This document shows positions 58,697-64,000 of a DNA stretch of 64,000 nt, piece by piece. The DNA lies in NCBI RefSeq assembly GCF_014645515.1, contig NZ_BMLW01000007.1, forward strand, positions 62,331 to 126,330. The letters run 5' to 3'. Both the position numbers and the translations under genes were made by a program. Each line of letters starts with the position of its first letter. Position 1 is the first letter of the stretch. Under the pieces are notes generated by a model that saw only the letters and a program-made list of their open reading frames with translations, was not told the DNA's origin and did not search any database. The DNA comes from Oceanobacillus neutriphilus. Its GTDB lineage: Bacteria > Bacillota > Bacilli > Bacillales > Amphibacillaceae.

Positions 58697-59810
58697 TGAT
58701 TGGAAAAAAATACTCATTCTCTTATTATCGCTGATCTTTTTAAGCGGATGCTGGGATTCCAGAGATATTAATTACCGTTCCACACCTATTTTGATGGGGC
58801 TGACGAAAGATGAAGATTTATTTCATGTGTATTTAATTATTCCAGTATCAGTAGTATCTGAACAGCGGAATTTGGCCAAAGTGGATGGCAAGGGAATTAC
58901 GATTGTAGATGCCCTTGAACAGCTTAAGAAAAAAATTGAAACAACTATTGACTTAGAGCATATCGGTTTTATTGTTTTAGACGAGGAGCTGGGTAAAGAA
59001 GGAATAGGGAAAATAATAAACACCTTCATGAGGATGCGTGATGTACCCGGAACACCAGCGATTGCATTTACGAAAGAGGATATGAATACCTATATTGATC
59101 AGATGATTGATACGTTTCAAAAAGTAGGGGTACCCATATTTGGTTTTCTGGAAAAACAGATTGGCTGGGAAATTAATACTCCAGAAGTTATTTTATGGGA
59201 GGTTTATAGAGGTATTCATTCGTATACATCGGATATTTCTATACCGCTAATCAGCTCAAATAAAAATCTGGAAATGGATTACTTTGGTGCATCCGTACTC
59301 AAGGATGGAAAAATTGTTGAAACATTAGACTCTATTGAAGTTATGCTGATGAATTTGTTAAATAATGAAGAAAATGTTATTAAAACATTTGTGACCATTG
59401 ATGACACCACCAATGTAGAGCTCGTTGAAAGAGATGTAGAATATGATTACAAATTTAGAGGAGATGAAGTCGACCTGACTATAAGGTTAGAATTCGTATT
59501 GATTGTCTCTGAAGCAGAGGACCATTTGAATGATGATAAAATTCAGAAAATGTTTGAAGAAAAAATGAAAAAAGATACCCTTAAACTGGTAAAAAAGCTG
59601 CAGGGTAAACATGCAGATGTATTAGGAATAAGCAACCGGATCAGAAAAAATTATACCAATGCAGAGCTGAAAAACTTTCTGGAAGAAATATATCCAAATA
59701 TAAATATCAATGTAGATGTGGAAGCAGTAATCGAAAATAACGGTAAGTTAAGAAACTTAAATAATGATGATTTTGAAGACTGGGATAAGGAAAAGCAGGA
59801 ACAGGACTAG
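58686..59810 (+). CDS. Ger(x)C-family spore germination lipoprotein subunit C
   Basis: A 374-residue lipoprotein. The signal peptide (ILILLLSLIFLSGCWDSRDIN) has an LSGC lipobox, with the mature Cys near residue 22, and CWDSRDIN is the GerC signature. The protein then shows the GITIVDALEQLKKKI and HIGFIVLDEELG segments, IPLISSNKNLEMDYFGASVLKDGK and a C-terminal helical part. It overlaps the B gene by 11 bases. It anchors to the spore inner membrane as part of the receptor. The operon ends at 59851. Confidence 0.93.
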   Translation: MKRNDWKKILILLLSLIFLSGCWDSRDINYRSTPILMGLTKDEDLFHVYLIIPVSVVSEQRNLAKVDGKGITIVDALEQLKKKIETTIDLEHIGFIVLDEELGKEGIGKIINTFMRMRDVPGTPAIAFTKEDMNTYIDQMIDTFQKVGVPIFGFLEKQIGWEINTPEVILWEVYRGIHSYTSDISIPLISSNKNLEMDYFGASVLKDGKIVETLDSIEVMLMNLLNNEENVIKTFVTIDDTTNVELVERDVEYDYKFRGDEVDLTIRLEFVLIVSEAEDHLNDDKIQKMFEEKMKKDTLKLVKKLQGKHADVLGISNRIRKNYTNAELKNFLEEIYPNININVDVEAVIENNGKLRNLNNDDFEDWDKEKQEQD

Positions 59811-59850
59811 CTTCAAAGAGGCTGAGGTATAGCCAAGTCTTCTCTCTGCC

Positions 59851-59892
59851 AACAAAGAATCCGGATATCGAAAAATAGCTGGGTTCTTTGTT
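59851..59892 (+). terminator. germination operon terminator
   Basis: AACAAAGAATCC (59851-59862) pairs with GGGTTCTTTGTT (59881-59892) over 12 positions including one G-U, 40 bases after the gerC-type stop. Confidence 0.7.
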
Positions 59893-59896
59893 ATTG

Positions 59897-60133
59897 CTAT
59901 TTTGCAAATTGGCCGTTATCGACTCCAAAGACATTAATATCTATATCAATATCAGAGTTGTCATCCCACTTTTCTGTTACTAAGCTTCCTCTCAAAAAAG
60001 AATCTTGTACACCATACTGTTTTTTAAAGAAATTTATTAATTCATCGGCTAATTCAAGTAAGGATGAAATAATAAGTGCCATAATGGTTATCCAAGAGGT
60101 GGAGCGTATAAACTTCTTATTACAGATGGGCAT
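59897..60133 (-). pseudogene. nucleotidyltransferase-domain remnant
   Basis: A 78-codon frame encoding LLELADELINFFKKQYGVQDSF followed by LRGSLVTEKWDDNSDIDIDI, the N-terminal GS...DxD motif of small nucleotidyltransferases, then an early stop. A complete protein would be two to three times longer. No Shine-Dalgarno fits the first ATG. Just right of it on the plus strand, around 60081-60180, another broken coding-like frame (GYPRGGAYKLLITDGHLVT) is seen. This looks like decayed gene sequence. Confidence 0.55.
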
Positions 60134-60278
60134 TTAGTAACGAAAGATCGTGGGAAAAGATTACACAATGAGAAGAGTTAATCAAAATCTGTCTGCAGCG
60201 ATTTTCTGATGGGCTTATTAAAGTAATTCTCTGGAACATGTGATAAAATCGATATATATAAATCTTGGAGGGATAGCT

Positions 60279-60767
60279 ATGTTTGGGAAGCTTTTTAAAA
60301 AGAAAGAGAATCAGGAAATTGAATTATTTGCTCCAGTTGATGGAGAAGTAATCCCTTTGGAAGAAGTGCCTGATCCAGTATTCGCTGAAAAAATGATGGG
60401 AGACGGAATTGCTATTAAACCATCTAGTGGAAAAGTTGTATCACCAGTTGATGGAGATATTGTACAAGCGTTCCCGACAAAGCATGCAGTAGGGATTAAA
60501 GCTGACAATGGAGCGGAAATTTTAATTCATATTGGTTTAGAAACAGTTGCTTTGAATGGAGAAGGATTCACAATCCATGTCAAAGAAGGGGATAAAGTCA
60601 AAAAAGGCGATGCCCTTGTTGATGTGGATTTGGCAATAGTAGGTGAAAAAGCTGTAAGTACTGTTACACCAATGCTTATTACAAATATGAGTGATATCGA
60701 AGCTTTAAATAAACAAGATGTGAAGCAGGTTCAAGCTGGGGAAGATGTTGTTATTACTGTTAAATAA
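60279..60767 (+). CDS. PTS glucose-type EIIA protein
   Basis: A 162-residue soluble EIIA-Glc/Crr-like phosphocarrier. The phosphorylated histidine is in GAEILIHIGLETVALNG, and the second active-site histidine is in FPTKHAVGIKADNG. PVDGEVIPLEEVPDPVFAEKMMGDGIAI is a hallmark of the family. Free EIIA proteins phosphorylate EIIB domains of glucose-family permeases, for example trehalose or sucrose types lacking their own EIIA. The ATG at 60279 follows GGAGGGATAGCT. It is a single gene ending at the terminator at 60822. Confidence 0.93.
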   Translation: MFGKLFKKKENQEIELFAPVDGEVIPLEEVPDPVFAEKMMGDGIAIKPSSGKVVSPVDGDIVQAFPTKHAVGIKADNGAEILIHIGLETVALNGEGFTIHVKEGDKVKKGDALVDVDLAIVGEKAVSTVTPMLITNMSDIEALNKQDVKQVQAGEDVVITVK

Positions 60768-60821
60768 AAGAAATTAGCAATAAAAAAATTTGCTGGTACT
60801 GAAAGAAGACAAGAGATACTT

Positions 60822-60866
60822 AAAGAAGCAGCAGTCCGCTTTGAAGTAGAGGACTGCTGCTTCTTT
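60822..60866 (+). terminator. rho-independent terminator
   Basis: A perfect 16-bp stem (60822-60837 with 60851-60866) and T-rich tail after the EIIA gene. Confidence 0.9.
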
Positions 60867-60950
60867 ATTTAAGTCTTGTATTTTACTGAAGTCTTTTTCT
60901 TCATAGGGGCGAATAAATGCTTTTTCGTTGTTTTTCAAATTTATTTCCAT
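60867..60950 (-). pseudogene. N-terminal remnant of a GNAT acetyltransferase
   Basis: On the minus strand an ATG at 60950, with AAGGAAT about seven bases upstream, opens a frame with the start of a GNAT protein: FIRPYEEKDFSKIQDLNKE. It then runs straight into the EIIA terminator at 60866, where the similarity ends. Only about 28 codons remain, so the gene was cut off, probably by a deletion joining it to the terminator. Confidence 0.5.
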
Positions 60951-61243
60951 ATTAGAATTCCTTTCTTAAAGATATTCTTTTTTATTCCTTTATCATTTTT
61001 TTACCGCAATCTTAATGTCTCTCACATCAATCACTCCATCGCTGCTTCAGAATTTTTGTTCTTTGAATTTATAAATGCTTCTTATAAAATCTATTTATTA
61101 TACGGGTATATATAATGATCTTACTTACAAATTGATATACCTGCAATCAAAGGTATCTAATTGTTTGTAAGGAACATTTAAAATATCGAAAGCATAGGCT
61201 GCACAGTAGGGAATTTACCTAATTTATAAGTGAGGTGTCTAAT
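60951..61243. other. intergenic region, no supported gene
   Basis: AT-rich sequence. A plus-strand frame at 60876-61115 is phenylalanine-rich, lacks a ribosome site and overlaps the GNAT remnant, so it is not called. The promoter of the next gene probably lies near 61090-61140. Confidence 0.4.
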
Positions 61244-61564
61244 TTGACTAATCCATTTAACCCAAATCAACATATGGATTTTTATAACCAGCAGCAGCCC
61301 CAACACTATCAGCAATATCCCCGGAATTATCAGCAGCCGAATATGGGGCAAAATTCGATGGAGCAGCAGGTTTTATCGGCAGTTAATCCGGTAATCAATC
61401 ACGGAATGAGGGAAGCACAGCATCTTGGCTATCCACATGCATTAAGAGAAGCTGTAGCGATCGCTTACCTGATGGGACAGGGGCAGGATTTTCAATCAGC
61501 GTGGCAAACGGTAGAGTCCTGGTGGAGACCGCAGACTCCTGCACAGCCTGGGACTTTTTATTAA
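61244..61564 (+). CDS. small Gln/Pro/Tyr-rich protein
   Basis: A 106-residue protein with a disordered N-terminal half rich in Gln, Asn, Pro and Tyr (FYNQQQPQHYQQYPRNYQQP) and a compact C-terminal helical part (EAQHLGYPHALREAVAIAY, GQGQDFQSAWQTVESWW). The start is TTG at 61244, six bases past GAGGTG; a GTG nine bases earlier overlaps the site. Low-complexity Gln/Tyr tails are common in spore coat or surface proteins, but no family was recognised. It ends at a terminator near 61591. Confidence 0.65.
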   Translation: MTNPFNPNQHMDFYNQQQPQHYQQYPRNYQQPNMGQNSMEQQVLSAVNPVINHGMREAQHLGYPHALREAVAIAYLMGQGQDFQSAWQTVESWWRPQTPAQPGTFY

Positions 61565-61590
61565 GAGTAAAGTAAATGAATAATAAGAAA

Positions 61591-61622
61591 AAATGCCGAT
61601 TTTTGATCGGTATTTTTATTGG
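61591..61622 (+). terminator. rho-independent terminator
   Basis: A 10-bp stem with one G-U (61591-61600 with 61606-61615) followed by TTATT, 27 bases past the stop. Confidence 0.7.
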
Positions 61623-61719
61623 TTTAGAAACGTTATGATATTTTTCAAATGAATAAGTATCGCTGTTTTGTTCTGTAGTGGAAAATAAAACTCCCATGAA
61701 ATAAATTTTTCTATGTATG

Positions 61720-61755
61720 AGCTAATATCACTCTAGCCGAAGAATAATATTAGCT
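61720..61755. repeat. small inverted repeat
   Basis: AGCTAATAT (61720-61728) and its complement (61747-61755), between convergent small genes. It may help end the minus-strand gene at 61822, though a T-run is missing. Confidence 0.35.
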
Positions 61756-61821
61756 TTAAGCAGTTAATCCGAAAATTTTTTAGCTTACTTTTCCACATCT
61801 TTAGAATTTCATCGTACAGCA

Positions 61822-61995
61822 CTAGATAACCGGATAATACTGCTCGTAAACAGGATTTATAAAATAAGGCGGCCTGGGCCCGATTTTCGGCAATTGGAAC
61901 ATATGCTGATTTGCCGTATACAATACGTCTACTTTTTTATTGGAATGCTTTACTAATAAAAGTGTCGCCTCAGGGTTGTAATAATATTGCTGCAT
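61822..61995 (-). CDS. small protein (57 residues), unrecognised
   Basis: A 57-residue product starting QQYYYNPEATLLLVKHSNKKVDVLY and ending in NPVYEQYYPVI. The ATG at 61995 lies behind AAGGAGG. It is Tyr/Pro-rich, like several small spore-associated proteins, but no family is recognised. It is divergent from the SDR gene. Confidence 0.6.
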   Translation of the reverse strand: MQQYYYNPEATLLLVKHSNKKVDVLYTANQHMFQLPKIGPRPPYFINPVYEQYYPVI

Positions 61996-62134
61996 AACAA
62001 TTTCCTCCTTGATTTGCTTCTCCTTCATACCTTATTCATATTTCTATAATGTGGAACGGAACCTTTCCTCTTTTCACTATCTCCGCCCAAGTGTCATAAA
62101 GTAACCTATCCAGGTGATTTCAAGGAGGATGTTT

Positions 62135-63064
62135 ATGACACAGGATAAATCAAATAAACCAGCAGATCAAAAATATCCGATGTATCCAAACTACGGGAAA
62201 ATAACACAGTATGAAGAGGTTGCAATGACTGTACCTGAGCAGCGGCAATATCGGCAGCCGGGGCTGGAAAAATGGATGGTGCCCAGGCCAATTATTGAGA
62301 ATGTAAATGAAAAAGGAAGTAATAGGCTTGCTGATAAGACTGCACTTATCACTGGAGGAGACAGCGGAATGGGAGCGGCAGCTGCAATTGCTTTTGCCAA
62401 AGAGGGTGCAGATGTAGCTATTGCTTATCTGGATGAGCATGAGGATGCAAATCGGACAAAAAATCGTATTGAAGAGCTTGGGCAGCGCTGTATATTGCTT
62501 GCAGGAGATTTAAGGGAGAAGCGCCAGTGCAGTTATATTGTAGAAAAAACGATTGAAACGTTTGGGAAACTGGATATCCTCTGCAATCATGTCGGTATTC
62601 AATTTCAGCAATTAAGCCTGCTGGACATTACAGATGAACAATTCGATGATACGTTTAAAGTAAATGTATATTCCCATTTCTATACTACCCGTGCTGCACT
62701 TCCACACCTGAAAGCAGGCAGCTCGATTATTAACACGGCATCTGTTGTAGCTTATGAGGGAAATAAACAATTGCTGGACTACACTGCCACAAAAGGAGCT
62801 ATCGTCAGCTTTTCAAGAGCATTGGCAAATAATTTAGTGGATCAGGGGATCCGGGTAAATGCCATCGCTCCAGGACGTATATGGACACCGCTGATTCCAG
62901 CCAGTTTCTCGGCGGATGAAGTAATGCTGGCAGGAAATCCGATGCAGCGGCAGGGCCAGCCTTTTGAAGTAGCACCTGCATTTGTTTATCTGGCGTCAGA
63001 TGATTCTCGTTTTGTTACGGGTCAGACATTACACGTGAATGGAGGACAATGGACATCATCTTAA
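62135..63064 (+). CDS. SDR-family oxidoreductase (YhxD/YhdF-like)
   Basis: A 309-residue short-chain dehydrogenase/reductase of the extended-N-terminus group (general-stress type glucose-dehydrogenase-like proteins). The cofactor motif is [20 protein letters not shown], the serine/tyrosine/lysine triad is [22 protein letters not shown], and the NNAG motif reads NHVGIQ. The N-terminal 50 residues ([20 protein letters not shown]) are family-typical. The ATG at 62135 follows AAGGAGGATGTTT. Substrate unknown; NAD(P)H-dependent. Confidence 0.88.
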   Translation: MTQDKSNKPADQKYPMYPNYGKITQYEEVAMTVPEQRQYRQPGLEKWMVPRPIIENVNEKGSNRLADKTALITGGDSGMGAAAAIAFAKEGADVAIAYLDEHEDANRTKNRIEELGQRCILLAGDLREKRQCSYIVEKTIETFGKLDILCNHVGIQFQQLSLLDITDEQFDDTFKVNVYSHFYTTRAALPHLKAGSSIINTASVVAYEGNKQLLDYTATKGAIVSFSRALANNLVDQGIRVNAIAPGRIWTPLIPASFSADEVMLAGNPMQRQGQPFEVAPAFVYLASDDSRFVTGQTLHVNGGQWTSS

Positions 63065-63111
63065 TAGGAAAATTTAATTCAAACGTTTGTTTAATCATTT
63101 GTTCCTATTAA
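63061..63111. terminator. hairpin between SDR and superoxide dismutase genes
   Basis: TTAATAGGAA (63061-63070) pairs with TTCCTATTAA (63102-63111). An inner palindrome CAAACGTTTG lies in the loop. It may terminate the SDR transcript. Confidence 0.5.
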
Positions 63112-63177
63112 AAATATTATCAGCCCACCTATCTCTTGCATATAGTATTAACGACTAATTTTAGGGAGGATTTATCG

Positions 63178-64000
63178 TTGTCACAATACCTTAATTCAAT
63201 AAAACAATGGTGTGAAGAAATTTTGCAAACGTATCGGGAATCAAGTGAACATCTTAGAGGAAATACTGGCGGGGAAGCATTGCAGGAGTGGAGGGATAAT
63301 TTAAATCAATTTCAAGAAGAGCTTTCCAATAATCAAATTGCAGAAGAGGAGGATGCTTACAAGCGCGCCGAAGATTTATATACACAGTTAAATTCTTATC
63401 TGGAAGAGAGCATGAAGGAGAGCCGCGCAGAAGGCAATCGTGAAAGAGTTGTTCCGATTGGCGGGCATACCCTTCCGCCATTACCTTACAGCTATGATGC
63501 TTTAGAGCCTTATATCGAACGAAGAATTATGGAGCTTCATCATGATAAGCATCATCAGAGCTATGTAGACGGTTTGAATAAAGCAGAACTGGAAATGCAG
63601 CAGGCACGTTGGGATAACAATTATGATCTGATTAAACATTGGGAAAGAGAAGCTGCATTTAATGGTGCAGGACATTATCTTCACACGATATTCTGGAAGG
63701 TGATGAGCCCGGATGGAGGCGGTGAGCCAACAGGAGATTTAATGAGTGAAATCGAGCAGTCCTTTGGCAGCTATGATCAGTTTAAAGCACATTTTACAGA
63801 AGCAGCGAACCATGTAGAGGGCGGAGGCTGGGCTATCTTAGTATGGTCGCCGCGGGCAAGGCGTCTGGAAATTCTGCAGGCGGAGAAGCATCAAAACTTA
63901 AGTCAATGGGATGTAGTTCCTCTTCTCGTTCTCGATGTATGGGAGCACGCCTATTATCTGCAATATGAGAATGTGAAAGAAGACTATGTAGACAATTGGT
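63178..64000 (+). CDS. Fe/Mn-type superoxide dismutase with N-terminal extension (3' cut by window edge)
   Basis: A SodF-like enzyme that dismutes superoxide. After about 95 residues of helical, acidic extension (for example EALQEWRDNLNQFQEELS), the SOD core begins with HTLPPLPYSYDALEPYIERR. The metal ligands are seen in ELHHDKHHQSYV, the GAGHYLHTIFW helix and the DVWEHAYYLQY site. B. subtilis SodF has a comparable extension. The start is TTG at 63178 behind GGGAGG; the frame is open to the end of the window, so only the last few residues are missing. Confidence 0.93.
   Translation, partial: MSQYLNSIKQWCEEILQTYRESSEHLRGNTGGEALQEWRDNLNQFQEELSNNQIAEEEDAYKRAEDLYTQLNSYLEESMKESRAEGNRERVVPIGGHTLPPLPYSYDALEPYIERRIMELHHDKHHQSYVDGLNKAELEMQQARWDNNYDLIKHWEREAAFNGAGHYLHTIFWKVMSPDGGGEPTGDLMSEIEQSFGSYDQFKAHFTEAANHVEGGGWAILVWSPRARRLEILQAEKHQNLSQWDVVPLLVLDVWEHAYYLQYENVKEDYVDNW

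Noticed and set aside
60876-61115. 79-codon Phe-rich plus-strand frame after the EIIA gene
   Set aside because: No ribosome site, phenylalanine-rich chance composition, and it overlaps the GNAT remnant on the other strand.
1-64000. CRISPR arrays, tRNA or rRNA genes, prophage
   Set aside because: No regularly spaced repeats, no tRNA-like cloverleaf with CCA-end features, no rRNA-like GC-rich block and no phage structural genes were noticed by eye.

Overview
The window reads as chromosome from a low-GC, endospore-forming member of the Bacillaceae. Gene content resembles Oceanobacillus/Virgibacillus-type genomes, but no taxonomic search was possible. The evidence is a GerA/GerB/GerC spore-germination receptor operon (56311-59810), strong AGGAGG-type ribosome binding sites, frequent TTG/GTG starts, and Bacillus-style families: DUF4256, a MhqR-like regulator with ring-cleaving dioxygenases, an FMN riboswitch with ribD-ribE-ribBA-ribH, and a SodF-like superoxide dismutase. 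No rRNA, tRNA, intact insertion sequence, phage gene or CRISPR array was seen.

Layout. 2-484 is the 3' end of a ThiF/MoeB-type adenylyltransferase. 1317-7296 is an AT-rich sugar island: xylulokinase and a DeoR regulator on the minus strand, then a divergent operon of class II aldolase, fructose-type PTS EIIA, EIIB and EIIC, and D-lyxose isomerase. It is flanked by a degenerate direct repeat of about 54 bp (979-1032 and 7583-7636), which suggests acquisition as a block. 8073-18501 holds small accessory genes: DUF4256, two Nudix hydrolases, nucleotidyltransferases, a metallophosphatase broken by a frameshift, HAD and histidine phosphatases, and a GNAT. Inside it lies a compact run of WYL regulator, DinB, AlkZ-like glycosylase and HicB-like/DinB fusion (12309-15651) that looks like a DNA-damage or toxic-electrophile unit. 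18588-23158 carries LysR, aroA, an unknown gene and a BCCT transporter.

23159-27700 is the riboflavin operon with its FMN riboswitch and terminator, preceded by about 0.8 kb with two orphan convergent terminators. 27813-30268 is a MarR/MhqR regulator followed by tandem ring-cleaving dioxygenases. 30365-39217 contains a YjjG-type nucleotidase, a membrane protein, an alanine-dehydrogenase-like gene with a GltS-like symporter, and a leftward GntR, D-malate/tartrate dehydrogenase and SLC13 permease set. 39493-44017 pairs a degenerate J-domain/TPR protein with a divergent Z1-type helicase/ATPase and TPR protein. 44094-53243 mixes DUF1963, a methyltransferase, a Crp/Fnr regulator, HAD, aminotransferase V, an alpha/beta hydrolase, a CueP-like lipoprotein and an SNF2 helicase with a 45-residue downstream ORF. 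53279-54414 is an ECF sigma factor operon. 56311-59810 is the germinant receptor, and the right end carries a glucose-type EIIA, gene remnants, small unknown proteins, an SDR and a superoxide dismutase cut by the window edge.

The best candidates for undescribed biology are: (i) the sugar island, whose PTS product could be cleaved directly by the aldolase; (ii) the WYL-DinB-AlkZ-HicB/DinB run; (iii) the Z1-TPR operon with a terminator-like hairpin in its leader; and (iv) a small ORF whose Shine-Dalgarno is buried in a perfect hairpin. Functions here come from reading motifs by eye; no database search was run.
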